Shown: piece after piece, positions 8,494-17,821 of the stretch
Position numbering within the stretch: position 1 is the stretch's first letter
Layout: each line of letters starts with the position of its first letter
DNA from: a virus
Virus record (IMG/VR): IMGVR_UViG_3300042402_005186
Span: 1 to 57,852 of that record
Direction: 5' to 3' (one strand)
Length of the DNA: 57,852 nucleotides
The notes under the pieces: model-generated
What the model saw: only the letters and a program-made list of their open reading frames with translations
What the model was told of the DNA's origin: nothing
The model's database searches: none
Program-made: the position numbers and the translations under genes

Positions 8494-9494
8494 GTTATAG
8501 TATTAGGAAATTCTGTTATGGTATCTGTAAATCCAAAATCATCATCAGGAGATGCATTTAAAGGATCGGTTTGTGTGATAATCGAAACTACTTTTAATGG
8601 GTTTAAGTCTACGGTATTTATAGTATATTCTGCATTGGAGTAATCTCCGACAATTATCTCACCCTCTTCGAATGGATCTGAAACCTCAGATACGACTAAT
8701 GTTCCTAAACTATTATTTGCAAAGTAAACTACTGTTCCGGTTTTCTGTTTGTTTTGTATTCTAACGGTTTCGCCAGTAGTAAACACACCATTGCCGGATG
8801 CTGGGTCTACATAAATTTGCTGTGTCATTTTACTTCTTGAATCTAGATAAATGTTTGTATTTGCAGATTTGATAATCTTTGCATCAGAAGAAACGGGAGG
8901 AAAAATGTATCCCTTAACTGTAAATGTTAAATTCCAAATGATAAGTCTAGTTGTAGACATATCTCCTTCATAATCAATCTGAGGTGTTACAGAATTCAAC
9001 ATTACCGGAATATCATATTTACGTCCCAACTTAGGAATCAAATCTACCGTTACTGTAAAATCAGGAGTAAAGAATGGTAGTATCTGTTCTAGTAACTGTG
9101 TTCCGTCTTCCGTATTTCTAACGTAGATATTAACATCGAATTCGAAATTATATGGTATTGCAGAATACTGTGCTGATACAGAATTCGTTGTACTATTAAC
9201 TGCATAATTTCGATTTAGTGTATTAAATTTTCTTGTAGAATCATATGTTATTCCAACCAAATCGAACGAAATTCTAGGCACATAAACATTAATAGATTTA
9301 GTAAGTGTTGGATCAGAAGTTAATCTTGTGATATATTTTTCTTTTGCACCATAAGAAAGTGGAACTCTCGTTCTCTCATATTCTTGAGTGCCTGCTTTAT
9401 TGTAACGAACAAGGACGAGATCATTGAACAGAGTACCAAATGCAACAACTATTTTTCGTATTGTTCGATTGTAGAAATGATTGTTACCTAACAT
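8490..9494 (-). CDS. gp15: Tail completion / sheath stabiliser gp15
   Basis: The 334-residue product starts MLGNNHFYNRTIRKIVVAFG, followed by 'LFNDLVLVRY', the typical gp15 opening, and contains the 'YNFEFDVNIYVRNTEDGTQ' and 'PFFTPDFTVTVDLIP' family stretches. It caps the contracted-tail end as a hexamer and joins tail to neck. It is longer than T4 gp15 (272) because of an added C-terminal beta module after about residue 225 (GETVRIQNKQKTGTVVY...), similar to modules in gp14 and gp8. It overlaps both neighbours by a few bases. Confidence 0.93.
   Translation of the reverse strand: MLGNNHFYNRTIRKIVVAFGTLFNDLVLVRYNKAGTQEYERTRVPLSYGAKEKYITRLTSDPTLTKSINVYVPRISFDLVGITYDSTRKFNTLNRNYAVNSTTNSVSAQYSAIPYNFEFDVNIYVRNTEDGTQLLEQILPFFTPDFTVTVDLIPKLGRKYDIPVMLNSVTPQIDYEGDMSTTRLIIWNLTFTVKGYIFPPVSSDAKIIKSANTNIYLDSRSKMTQQIYVDPASGNGVFTTGETVRIQNKQKTGTVVYFANNSLGTLVVSEVSDPFEEGEIIVGDYSNAEYTINTVDLNPLKVVSIITQTDPLNASPDDDFGFTDTITEFPNTIT
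8615..8622 (-). promoter_or_regulatory. Possible late promoter inside gp15, ahead of gp16
   Basis: The minus strand reads TATAAATA, a perfect T4 late octamer, within the gp15 coding region about 120 nt upstream of gp16. It could serve the gp16-dps-gp17 genes, though a chance match in AT-rich coding sequence is possible. Confidence 0.35.
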
Positions 9495-10399
9495 TATGCC
9501 TCACCAAAAGGATTTTTTTCTGTCCAATCTAATATAGCATCAGACTCAGATTCTATTCTCGTGTTATCTGAAATATCTTCGAATACATTATCATCAACTT
9601 GAGTGTCGGTATTAAACACAAGAACGCTTCTGAGAGCACCGCTTGTATTACCATAAACATTACCTGATGCGAAAATTCCTTGAACTTGAATAACGGTAAC
9701 CGCACTGTTTGGTGTATAAGAATAAACTATAGCTTGAGCATTTGCTGAAGCTAGGGAAGAACCTTGGTATATAATTTCTCCGGGAGTAAATATTCCCGTT
9801 CCTGCTGGAAAAACTGTCGTATTTGCAAGAGATAGTGTTGATCGTTTATATTCATCGAAGGCTTGATCATCTATTTCTTTAACGCCAGTAGATATAATTT
9901 CTTCACTAAATACGAACTGTTTCATGCGAAGAGCATAAACATATACGTTTCCACCTCGACCTCGACCAAGTGTATAAAACATTGCTTGATCATTTTCATG
10001 TTCTACGAATGTTATCTCAAAGAAATTTTGAACCAGAGGAATATAAATTAAATCGCCCTCTCTTGGTCTAGTCAAAGGCACAGTATACTTAAATCTTCTT
10101 CTCGACATGAGTAGAGTAACTTCATCTCGGATTTCAAGACCAAACTTAGAGATGAAATCACCTTCGCCGTCCATACCAGTGACATTTTCCATATACATTT
10201 CTATGCCGTAAGCATTTCGATACTCTTTCAAGGTGTCTTCACCATACAGCATATCGACTTGATCTCTACTTGTTCTAGGCAAATAATATACGTCCATGCC
10301 ATTAATTTGCATAGCTTCGATCACCAAATCTTCTACCAGTAATTGTTCACTGGTAATTTGATGTTGTGGAAAATTATTGAAATAAAAATTTGTAGACAT
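9494..10399 (-). CDS. gp14: Neck protein gp14
   Basis: The 301-residue product starts MSTNFYFNNFPQHQITSEQL and has the gp14 hallmarks 'YYLPRTSRDQVDMLYGED' and 'FGLEIRDEVTLLMSRRRF'. The head-completion neck protein works with gp13 to link the portal to the tail. T4 gp14 has 256 residues; the extra length is largely a beta insert around residues 185-265 (GEIIYQGSSLASANAQ...), which resembles inserts in gp8 and gp15. One base separates it from the upstream gp13 stop; its own stop overlaps gp15. Confidence 0.94.
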   Translation of the reverse strand: MSTNFYFNNFPQHQITSEQLLVEDLVIEAMQINGMDVYYLPRTSRDQVDMLYGEDTLKEYRNAYGIEMYMENVTGMDGEGDFISKFGLEIRDEVTLLMSRRRFKYTVPLTRPREGDLIYIPLVQNFFEITFVEHENDQAMFYTLGRGRGGNVYVYALRMKQFVFSEEIISTGVKEIDDQAFDEYKRSTLSLANTTVFPAGTGIFTPGEIIYQGSSLASANAQAIVYSYTPNSAVTVIQVQGIFASGNVYGNTSGALRSVLVFNTDTQVDDNVFEDISDNTRIESESDAILDWTEKNPFGEA

Positions 10400-10400
10400 T

Positions 10401-11354
10401 TTAGCCTATGAAAATTTCGCTTGGCATGGAAAGAGTGCTCTTCGCATCTTCTTCCAACTCTTTCATTTCTTCTAATGCTTCATTCATGATTCTGGGGCCA
10501 TCTAGTGTAACTCCACCAGGCATTTGAATACCAGCAAATTTACTTAGATTTGTTCCCCACTGGTATTTAATTTTTGCTGTAGCATATGCTTTTAGAAAAC
10601 GATCATTCCAAACATCGGGATATCCTGTGATTGTCATAGAATTACCTGATGAAGAAGATGCATATGAGGAACTTACATTTAAGGAAGTATCTGATTCAAT
10701 GTTAACAACCCTTTTTGTTTCCCCTGCGATTACGATTTCTTCTCCGATAGAGATTTCTTTAGTAAAACTTGTTCCGCTTCCGGTTACTGTATTTGAAGAA
10801 TTGCTTATTGTCGCAGTGCCCGTCATCGTTGTATTATCAGGAGAAATGTATCGATAACATTCGATGATAATCCAATCACCTTCTTTTAGATCCCTAGTCC
10901 AGTCGATATCTAAGAATAACTTATCCATCTTTCGATTAAATCTTACCTGCGGAGTACCAGAGAATAAAAGATTCAATGTTCGAATATGTTGCATTGTGAT
11001 TTCATATGACACATAAGATACGGAAGTAAAGTCATATAAATCATGCAATCTAAGTTGATATCTCAAATCGAACATATTCACTGATGAATTTGATTGATCG
11101 AACGGAAGAATTCCCGTAATAAACTGAATTGCATCTGGGCAATTAATCCACTGCCTGTCTATATCAATTTGTTTTATTTGGTGCTTCAGGTACATTTGTT
11201 GCGTACCGTCATAGTGATAATCGTTGAAAAAAGCTAGGGCATCATCTATTCTATCTTCAACTTGATCGTCATCCACGTTAATTTGTACAACGGGATGCCC
11301 TAGGCGTCTTAGGCAGTATTCTTTAAATTGTGTTCTTGTTGATATTTTTGCCAT
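10401..11354 (-). CDS. gp13: Neck protein gp13
   Basis: The 317-residue product is close to T4 gp13 (309). It begins MAKISTRTQFKEYCLRRLG and shows the family segments 'VQINVDDDQVEDRIDDALAF', 'YWQW'-type aromatic stretches and a C-terminal 'GVTLDGPRIMNEALEEMKEL'. Around residues 175-241 there is a beta module with the pattern GSGTSFTKEISIG and SDTSLNV that is also found in the gp7-like protein. It is the first gene of the neck unit behind a perfect late octamer. Confidence 0.94.
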   Translation of the reverse strand: MAKISTRTQFKEYCLRRLGHPVVQINVDDDQVEDRIDDALAFFNDYHYDGTQQMYLKHQIKQIDIDRQWINCPDAIQFITGILPFDQSNSSVNMFDLRYQLRLHDLYDFTSVSYVSYEITMQHIRTLNLLFSGTPQVRFNRKMDKLFLDIDWTRDLKEGDWIIIECYRYISPDNTTMTGTATISNSSNTVTGSGTSFTKEISIGEEIVIAGETKRVVNIESDTSLNVSSSYASSSSGNSMTITGYPDVWNDRFLKAYATAKIKYQWGTNLSKFAGIQMPGGVTLDGPRIMNEALEEMKELEEDAKSTLSMPSEIFIG

Positions 11355-11377
11355 TTTCCACCCATAGTTTTATTAGG

Positions 11378-11385
11378 TATTTATA
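11378..11385 (-). promoter_or_regulatory. T4-type late promoter upstream of gp13
   Basis: Minus strand TATAAATA, an exact T4 late consensus, 23 nt before the gp13 start. It overlaps the end of the glycosyltransferase-methyltransferase gene and would separate the neck/terminase unit from the modification genes. Confidence 0.75.
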
Positions 11386-12640
11386 TCTTCAGAGGACCAG
11401 GCAATCTCTGCATACCATCTTTAACTGCTACAAGCCATGCATCAGTGACACAAACATTGAGATTTTTGAGCCAATCATTCGGAAACCAAGTCATTTTTCT
11501 GTATTCCTGAAAACGAATCGATTTATTTTCTATAAATTGTGCGAGATATGCATCCGTATAATATAAGAAACTGTTTTCGTTCCAATAACTTACATGGGTG
11601 GGATCTTGAAACGCTCCTCTCCCATCAGTGCTTGGAACCTGAATAAATGCCCATCCGCCTGGGGCTAAAACCCGATGAATTTCTTCCATGATTTTTGTCT
11701 TATCATGAAGATGTTCGAGTATATGGCTTGCATTTATGACGCCTACAGTATTATCGGGTAGTGGAATTCCATTATTTAAATCGTGAATAATATCTGCGTC
11801 TTTTCTCAAATCTACAGAAATATAGTTCGGATACGGATTTAAACCACCACCCAAATCAACACAAAGTAAATTTTTATCTTTTGCATCTTTTTCTGCTAAT
11901 TTTTGAGCATATTGATTAAACAATTCAACAGTCTTAATTTGAATATCTTGATTTCTTTGTAACCATGTATTGTTACCAGTTATTCTATAAATGTACAAAA
12001 CTTTAGGAATGCGTTTCATCTTAGAGGCAAGATACGTTCGAATCATCAATTCATGATCATCACATATTGAAAGTTCTGGATTATGTCCACCAACTGATTG
12101 GTATACCGATTTTCTCCAACTTCTAACATGATCAGGTGCATACCAAATATAACCGAGAGAATGAGAGGATGGTTCAAAACTGTTCATCGCAATCAACCAT
12201 TTGTCTTTCCATTCAAATAATCGGTGAGTCCATCCAAAGTTACCATCGAAAGGAACAAACTTATCTTCCATATGCAAAACCGCATTGTCGCTGTATACAA
12301 ATCCAATAGACTCATCTTTATATGCTTGCGACAATTCTTCAAGACAATCAGGCGTGAGTAAATCGTCGTGGTCTACTTCAACTAAAATATCTCCTGATCC
12401 GGCATTAAATGCTTTATTTTTAATTGCACCGACATTCGTTTCACCTGAACCATCATAAAAAATACGAACTTTTTCATCTTTTAAAATATCAGGAGGAACT
12501 AAATCTTCAGTGAACTTGTTGTTCAAATATAGTATCCATTCCCAATTTGTATACGATTGATTCTTGATCGTATCGTAAAGCTCAAGTAAAAAAGGAATAT
12601 TACCAGGGTCATGTTCTGGCGTAATAATGCTGAATTTCAT
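11381..12640 (-). CDS. Glycosyltransferase (GT2)-methyltransferase fusion
   Basis: I chose the ATG at 12640, giving 419 residues; the longer reading frame to 12655 would need a TTG start. The N-terminal half is a GT-A fold family 2 transferase: KFSIITPEHDPGN, then 'NAGSGDILVEVDHDDLLTPD', whose DHDD motif (Asp90-Asp93) is the nucleotide-sugar/metal site. From about residue 257 a class I SAM methyltransferase follows, with DLGGG (motif I), SHILEHLHD and RVLAPGGW. The enzyme may add a sugar and methylate it or a nearby group. It is the last gene of a run beginning with collagen-like fibre genes, 7 nt after the previous stop, so virion fibre glycosylation is the likeliest role. Host surface or DNA targets cannot be excluded. 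Confidence 0.85.
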   Translation of the reverse strand: MKFSIITPEHDPGNIPFLLELYDTIKNQSYTNWEWILYLNNKFTEDLVPPDILKDEKVRIFYDGSGETNVGAIKNKAFNAGSGDILVEVDHDDLLTPDCLEELSQAYKDESIGFVYSDNAVLHMEDKFVPFDGNFGWTHRLFEWKDKWLIAMNSFEPSSHSLGYIWYAPDHVRSWRKSVYQSVGGHNPELSICDDHELMIRTYLASKMKRIPKVLYIYRITGNNTWLQRNQDIQIKTVELFNQYAQKLAEKDAKDKNLLCVDLGGGLNPYPNYISVDLRKDADIIHDLNNGIPLPDNTVGVINASHILEHLHDKTKIMEEIHRVLAPGGWAFIQVPSTDGRGAFQDPTHVSYWNENSFLYYTDAYLAQFIENKSIRFQEYRKMTWFPNDWLKNLNVCVTDAWLVAVKDGMQRLPGPLKI

Positions 12641-12647
12641 AATATAC

Positions 12648-14357
12648 TCACTCAAAAAAGAATAAATGTGTCAGTCTTCCGTCTTGATCATTTTGACCAA
12701 AATATGGACCCGCAGAATGTATTGCTCTTGCATCCATAATGAGAAGTCTATTGTATATATTTCCTATATTATCGACGATATCAAACTTAGTGCTATCGTA
12801 AAAACCGGAAGAGAATGACATATCAATACCTTCTTGACTCGAATGTCTAAGACCTGTAATCTTAGAACGGTGCGACCTTGTTCCGCTTTCTAATGGAGCG
12901 TTTGGTGTTAAATAAATCATTCCCGCCCATCTTTGTTGATCATAGTGATAAACTTGTGGATCATTTGAAGTTGTTATTTGAAAACAACCATTGTACCCAT
13001 CATCCCAAAGGGTAATCGTTTGACCTATAATATTTTCAAATGCTCTCTTGATGCTATGAGGTCTATAAGTTTCTTTCGATCTTAACCCTTTATACCAACG
13101 GATATCGGAAGAAAATTCTACAGAAAGTGCATAGTCACGAATACGATCAGGCTCATCATAAAAATTATCAACAACAAAAACTTTTCTATCTAAACTTTTC
13201 TTGATTGAAAAAAGAGGCAACCCTCTCGGTTTAGAATTCTCATACTTACGTAAAGCTCTTTCGTGTATTTCTTGAATTCTTCCTGTTGGACTATCCCAAT
13301 ACATCGAAGTATCAATAAAATTTACATATTTCGGAAAAGCATTCGTTCTTTCTGGTAGCATCATTCTCGAAGTTTGATTAAACATATTTTCATAATCACC
13401 TAGCTTTTCATATAAATTTGCAAGTGCCAATATATGATCATTTCTTCCTGGAGCGAATTTTTCAGAAAGATTATAAGACGTAATCGCCGCTGAATAATTA
13501 TTCAACATTTCATAACATTCACCGCAATATATCATTGATAGATATGAAGTTTCATCAATCGGAACTTCTGTTTTATTTTTATAAAGAAAATTTACATATT
13601 CTTCAAAATAGTAAATAGCTCTTCTTGCATATTCTTTTTGATGAGATAAACCCAAAGGCATTTCTTTACATTCTCTAGCGTCGTAATAACTTTTGCCTAT
13701 GTACCAAAAATGATATAGATTGGATAACATAGTGCGATCAGAGATCATATCTTTTTCTAGAATCAAAGAATGTTTTATGAATTTATATGGATCGCTCCAA
13801 CTTTCTCCTGTATTAAAACCTGTTTGCCTGAAGCTTGGTGGCAAGTCGAATCTTTGGAAGTCTTTTCCTATTTCAGGTAAATCACAGTAAACTGTCTCGT
13901 GACAAGGATCATGATTGAATCTCCACGGCATCTTTGCATTGTACATCCATGCTCTATGATAAATTGAAGTTCCTTGGACAGCAGGGATATGAAAACTGTG
14001 GATTGTTTTATCGTCTAAAAGTGACCAATCAAAATCGTCATCGACTTCTAAAATCTCGTCGCAGTCCATTTTCAAAATCCAATCGCACCCATGGTCTGCG
14101 TTTTGTTGACAATACTGGATTAGATGATCGCGGTTCCAACCGAAACCTTTCCACCCCTCTTCACAAACATATATTTCTCCAGAGAGTTGATTGTCTAATA
14201 AAAATTTTCTAGCAATCTCATCTGTACCATCAGTAGATCCGTTATCTTGCATAACATAATAATCGACATAAGGTAAACACGAATTCAACATTCTAAGAAT
14301 GCTCTTAGATTCATTCTTGAACATTGTAATCATGACGATCTTAGACTTCTTATTCAT
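12648..14357 (-). CDS. Glycosyltransferase fused to 2-oxoglutarate oxygenase-like domain
   Basis: This 569-residue protein combines three parts. Residues 5-240 form a GT2-type glycosyltransferase: IVMITMFKNES, 'MQDNGSTDGTDEIA' and a metal-site motif KMDCDE (Asp98, Asp100). Residues 240-340 are helical and TPR-like. Residues 390-569 look like an Fe(II)/2-oxoglutarate oxygenase domain: FVVDNFYDEPDRIRDYA, then His471-x-Asp473 in VYHYDQQRW, and His547 with Arg561 fourteen residues later. The arrangement H-x-D...H...R fits iron and 2-oxoglutarate binding. A single chain carrying hydroxylase and glycosyltransferase recalls bifunctional collagen-lysine enzymes, though the order and families differ. 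Its ATG overlaps the upstream oxygenase stop (ATGA). Confidence 0.8.
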   Translation of the reverse strand: MNKKSKIVMITMFKNESKSILRMLNSCLPYVDYYVMQDNGSTDGTDEIARKFLLDNQLSGEIYVCEEGWKGFGWNRDHLIQYCQQNADHGCDWILKMDCDEILEVDDDFDWSLLDDKTIHSFHIPAVQGTSIYHRAWMYNAKMPWRFNHDPCHETVYCDLPEIGKDFQRFDLPPSFRQTGFNTGESWSDPYKFIKHSLILEKDMISDRTMLSNLYHFWYIGKSYYDARECKEMPLGLSHQKEYARRAIYYFEEYVNFLYKNKTEVPIDETSYLSMIYCGECYEMLNNYSAAITSYNLSEKFAPGRNDHILALANLYEKLGDYENMFNQTSRMMLPERTNAFPKYVNFIDTSMYWDSPTGRIQEIHERALRKYENSKPRGLPLFSIKKSLDRKVFVVDNFYDEPDRIRDYALSVEFSSDIRWYKGLRSKETYRPHSIKRAFENIIGQTITLWDDGYNGCFQITTSNDPQVYHYDQQRWAGMIYLTPNAPLESGTRSHRSKITGLRHSSQEGIDMSFSSGFYDSTKFDIVDNIGNIYNRLLIMDARAIHSAGPYFGQNDQDGRLTHLFFFE

Positions 14358-15064
14358 AATGTTCTTTCTTGTATTAATTTCAAAATTTCTGGATCATTTT
14401 TTTGTTTCTCTGTTGGTGAATATAATGCTCTTTTTCTTTTATTCGTATTTTCGTTCGAAGAAACCAGATAATACATTGCGATACTTTTCCTATAAACATT
14501 TTCTGGACAATCAATTGGATTTGAAAACCCATGCCAAGAATTGTGTGTTGTATCGAAAAGCAACAAACGATTAAATTTATTTTCAATAGTTTTTACTAAT
14601 TCTTTAGGTGAATTATTTTCTTGATCATGGGACCAAAATTCTAAATTGCCTCCCCACTCGGGTTTCCATTCCGGTGTTAGATAATATATTAAGTTAAACT
14701 TTCTTTCCATATCCAATTTCGGATGTAGCGAATAATCTAAATGAACATTCAGTCTACCTTCATTGCCTTGGATATGCCAACCCGCACCATGCAGACCTGC
14801 ATCCGGAGTTAGCTCTTCACAGTTAGTCAAACCGCGAAGAAAATTTACAAACTGTGGAGATAAAATGTGTTGAAAAAATTGATATGTTGTTTTTGGAAAG
14901 TAATACCAATTGTTCAGAGCCTTCTTTTTTTCGAGTGGATTATCATAAACAAACCAGTGCTCCGAATTGTAATCAATAAATTCGTTCGATAGTTCTTCTG
15001 CTAAATGATGCGGTAAAAAATTGTCTATAATACAATGCGGAAAAGGATCATTATAAAATTCCAT
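14354..15064 (-). CDS. Fe(II)/2-oxoglutarate-dependent oxygenase
   Basis: I place the start at 15064 (236 residues) because it has the good site GGAGATAAC before the ATG and lies one base after the previous stop. The longer frame to 15118 would overlap that gene by 53 nt. The protein begins MEFYNDPFPHCIIDNFLP, the usual N-terminus of Tpa1/2OG-FeII oxygenases. Metal ligands are visible as His108-x-Asp110 in NVHLDYSLHP and His178 in SWHGF; Arg192 is the likely 2-oxoglutarate contact. GGNLEFW lies between. It probably hydroxylates a protein side chain; given the operon, the collagen-like fibres are the natural candidates, but the substrate is inferred. Confidence 0.85.
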   Translation of the reverse strand: MEFYNDPFPHCIIDNFLPHHLAEELSNEFIDYNSEHWFVYDNPLEKKKALNNWYYFPKTTYQFFQHILSPQFVNFLRGLTNCEELTPDAGLHGAGWHIQGNEGRLNVHLDYSLHPKLDMERKFNLIYYLTPEWKPEWGGNLEFWSHDQENNSPKELVKTIENKFNRLLLFDTTHNSWHGFSNPIDCPENVYRKSIAMYYLVSSNENTNKRKRALYSPTEKQKNDPEILKLIQERTL

Positions 15065-15065
15065 G

Positions 15066-15638
15066 TTATCTCCATTTCGGACCTTCAAACCAAGCAGCAA
15101 TACTATATCTCGTTCCACGAGTCACTGGATTTGCCCTATGTCTGAATAGAGATGGAAAATAGATGAATGATCCTTGTTCTCGAACTTCTTTATCAAGTTG
15201 AGTACCTGTATCGGTAAGTTCTAAATCACCACCAACATAATCATTTGGATCTGACAATTGAATAACGCAGGAAAGTTTTCTGTGGTACACTGGATCATTA
15301 TTTAACCAAAATACATCATGATGTTCTTTATATTCACCTTTATAGCTCTCATCATATTCAGCGAATTGTATGAAGTCTAATTTAGTAATATGAAGACCGA
15401 AGAAGTCACGATTTGCTTCGAGAGCAGTTTTCCATAGAGCATCGAAGATATATTGATATCTCCAATCTCCCGAATTCATAAATCTAATTTTACTTCTTCG
15501 TGTGCTGTAATTTACGCCTTCACCATTACCAAGACCTACAATTCCATCTTGAACTGGTAATACTTGAACATCTTGTATGATTTTTTCGCAGGTTTCTTTA
15601 CTGAAGTATGATTTAAAATAACACCATTCACCTTTCAT
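15066..15638 (-). CDS. Prolyl 4-hydroxylase-like (PKHD family) oxygenase
   Basis: The 190-residue product has the full prolyl-hydroxylase / PKHD layout. The HxD motif is His106-x-Asp108 (KEHHDVFW), followed by CVIQLSDPNDYVGGDLEL, the distal His167 in FPSLFRHRANPV, and Arg177 ten residues later in the TRGTRYSIAAW segment for 2-oxoglutarate. This arrangement is shared by collagen P4H catalytic domains and by bacterial YbiX-like PKHD hydroxylases. The gene starts 9 nt after the stop of a collagen-like fibre gene, with ribosome binding site AAAGG. I infer it hydroxylates prolines of the fibre Gly-X-Y repeats. Modification of another protein is possible. Confidence 0.88.
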   Translation of the reverse strand: MKGEWCYFKSYFSKETCEKIIQDVQVLPVQDGIVGLGNGEGVNYSTRRSKIRFMNSGDWRYQYIFDALWKTALEANRDFFGLHITKLDFIQFAEYDESYKGEYKEHHDVFWLNNDPVYHRKLSCVIQLSDPNDYVGGDLELTDTGTQLDKEVREQGSFIYFPSLFRHRANPVTRGTRYSIAAWFEGPKWR

Positions 15639-15647
15639 ATTATACCT

Positions 15648-17819
15648 TTACAATTTTGTTTTTATATACTCGATTTGATCCTTTTGTTCTTTGAGGGCTT
15701 GTATGAGTAAAGGAACAACTTTTTCGTACATAATCGTTAAATATTTTTCACCGCTAATGCTGTTTCCATATTTATCACTATCAAACGGAGCAGGTACTAT
15801 TACTTCTGGCAACACTTTTTGAACTTCTTGAGCAATAAAACCTACCTGTTTGATGCCTTGTTTGGTATAGCCTAACTCTTTTGCGAGTTCATTTTCTTCA
15901 TAATAAACCCCTCTAATTTTTTCAAGCTTCTCTAAAGATTTATCTACAGGCCCCAAAATGTCTTTCAGTCTTCTATCCGAATAAAATGAAGTAATTTCTT
16001 GTGTTGCTCTGACTGTTCCTTGTGGTCCTAAAGCAGATCTTATACCAAGAACATCGACTCGGTTTGGATCAACTCCTCTAGGACCTTGCGCTCCGGTTAA
16101 ACCCGTGGGGCCTGCTGCGCCAGCACGACCCATCGGACCACCTAAACCCTGAGCACCTTGTGGGCCGGTAACTCCTGGGGGTCCCGGAGCTCCCATCGCC
16201 CCCTGAACACCTGAAGGTCCTACTGGCCCAGGAACACCTATTGCTCCTTGACGACCTTGGCGACCTTGATTTCCTTGAGGTCCTTGAACACCTTGAGGTC
16301 CTTGAGCACCTGATACACCTTGGCGACCTTGAACGCCAGTTGCACCTTGAGGCCCTTGAACCCCTGTAGACCCTTGAGCGCCTTGTGCGCCTTGAAATCC
16401 TGTTGGTCCTTGAATTCCTTGGAATCCTGTTGGTCCTTGAATTCCTTGAGCACCAGGCGAACCTTGAACACCTTGACGGCCTTGAAACCCCGAAGGTCCT
16501 TGGGCGCCTTGAGCACCAGGAACACCAGTAGCACCAATTACCCCTTGAGCTCCAGGTGCTCCGGTAGGGCCTTGAAATCCTGATGGTCCTTGAGCACCCT
16601 GAACCCCCTGAGCACCAGTATTACCTTGAGCACCAGCGACTCCTGGAACGCCAGCAGCACCTGGAGGACCAGCAGCGCCTTGAGGACCTACCGCTCCCTG
16701 TGCACCTTGGGGACCTTGAGCGCCCGTTAATCCTTGAGCACCGGCAACACCAGGAACACCAGTAGCTCCTGGAGATCCAGTTGCTCCTGAAGGTCCTGTT
16801 AAACCTTGAGCTCCTTGAAATCCTGCTGCTCCATTATTTCCTTGAGCACCGGCAACACCAGGAACACCAGTAGCTCCAGTTGAGCCTGTGGCACCTTGTA
16901 CTCCTTGTGCGCCTTGAGGTCCTTGAGCACCAATCGCACCTTGAGGTCCTTGGACACCAGAGACTCCTGGAACTCCAGTAGCTCCAGTTGAGCCTGTGGC
17001 ACCTTGTACTCCTTGTGCGCCTTGAGGTCCCTGTGCGCCTTGAACACCTTGAGGGCCTTGTGCTCCAACGACCCCACTTACTCCCTGCGGTCCAGTTGAA
17101 CCCAAAGGTCCCTGAAAGCCTGAAGGTCCCTGAACCCCTTGAGCTCCTTGTATTCCTTGGGGGCCAACAGAGCCAGTTACACCAACAATTCCTTGTGGCC
17201 CGGAATTACCTGAAGGTCCTTGAAACCCTTGCGGCCCAGGTGATCCTGCCGCACCCGTTGCTCCAGGAGAACCTTGGGCTCCAGTCGTTCCTATTACACC
17301 AGAAACCCCTGTAGAGCCTGTTAATCCTTGAAATCCTGCTGGTCCTGTAGGACCCTGTGCGCCTTGAGGTCCTTGAGCACCTTGAACGCCTTGTAGTCCT
17401 TGGAACCCTTGCGGTCCAGTAATTCCTTGAGGTCCTTGTGGTCCTTGAGACCCGACAAGCCCTTGAGGTCCTTGAGCACCTTGCGGGCCTTGTGCACCAG
17501 AAACTCCTTGTGAACCGACAGCACCTTGAGCACCAATAGTACCCGGAGCGCCTGTTGGTCCTTGAGGACCTTGGGCACCTTGAGCACCCTGTGGACCTTG
17601 AGCACCCTGTGGACCTTGAGCGCCTGAAGCTCCCTGTGTGCCTGAAGATCCTTGAGGACCTTGAGCCCCGGCAATACCAGGCACTCCAGAAACTCCCTGT
17701 GGGCCCTGAGGACCTTTTATATTAAGTGTGTCTCCAATCCAAACACCATTCGCAGCAACGACGCCATAAGTTTCGATTGTAAGTCCGTTTTTAACTACGA
17801 AAGGTTTTGTTGTAGCCAA
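15648..17819 (-). CDS. Collagen-like tail fibre 1 with S74 chaperone domain
   Basis: The 723-residue product uses a TTG start (17819-17817), supported by alignment of its opening residues with the two sister proteins and by an AGAGG site. Residues 1-35 are a short head ([13 protein letters not shown]) probably attaching to the virion. About residues 36-580 are nearly unbroken Gly-X-Y triplets dominated by GPQ and GAQ, with prolines also in the third position (GVP, GAP, GSP, GPP). The C-terminal 112 residues are a peptidase S74 intramolecular chaperone: YSDRRLKD (cleavage Ser near 614 with following Lys) and [15 protein letters not shown]. Such domains trimerise fibres and then cut themselves off. 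Part of the repeat shows 108-bp periodic duplication. Confidence 0.93.
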   Translation of the reverse strand: MATTKPFVVKNGLTIETYGVVAANGVWIGDTLNIKGPQGPQGVSGVPGIAGAQGPQGSSGTQGASGAQGPQGAQGPQGAQGAQGPQGPTGAPGTIGAQGAVGSQGVSGAQGPQGAQGPQGLVGSQGPQGPQGITGPQGFQGLQGVQGAQGPQGAQGPTGPAGFQGLTGSTGVSGVIGTTGAQGSPGATGAAGSPGPQGFQGPSGNSGPQGIVGVTGSVGPQGIQGAQGVQGPSGFQGPLGSTGPQGVSGVVGAQGPQGVQGAQGPQGAQGVQGATGSTGATGVPGVSGVQGPQGAIGAQGPQGAQGVQGATGSTGATGVPGVAGAQGNNGAAGFQGAQGLTGPSGATGSPGATGVPGVAGAQGLTGAQGPQGAQGAVGPQGAAGPPGAAGVPGVAGAQGNTGAQGVQGAQGPSGFQGPTGAPGAQGVIGATGVPGAQGAQGPSGFQGRQGVQGSPGAQGIQGPTGFQGIQGPTGFQGAQGAQGSTGVQGPQGATGVQGRQGVSGAQGPQGVQGPQGNQGRQGRQGAIGVPGPVGPSGVQGAMGAPGPPGVTGPQGAQGLGGPMGRAGAAGPTGLTGAQGPRGVDPNRVDVLGIRSALGPQGTVRATQEITSFYSDRRLKDILGPVDKSLEKLEKIRGVYYEENELAKELGYTKQGIKQVGFIAQEVQKVLPEVIVPAPFDSDKYGNSISGEKYLTIMYEKVVPLLIQALKEQKDQIEYIKTKL
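16867..17030 (-). repeat. 108-bp periodic duplication in collagen-like fibre 1
   Basis: A 56-bp segment at 16867-16922 recurs identically at 16975-17030, an offset of exactly 108 bp (36 residues, 12 collagen triplets). It encodes a stretch around [13 protein letters not shown]. The DNA identity beyond what the protein needs suggests recent unequal recombination or slippage. Confidence 0.8.
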
Positions 17820-17821
17820 AA

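Noticed and set aside
12641-12655. Longer 424-residue version of the GT-methyltransferase
   Set aside because: It would begin at TTG, whereas an ATG five codons later starts exactly at the glycosyltransferase domain.
15065-15118. Longer 254-residue version of the second oxygenase
   Set aside because: It would overlap the prolyl-hydroxylase-like gene by 53 nt; the ATG at 15064 has a good GGAG site and the family-typical N-terminus.
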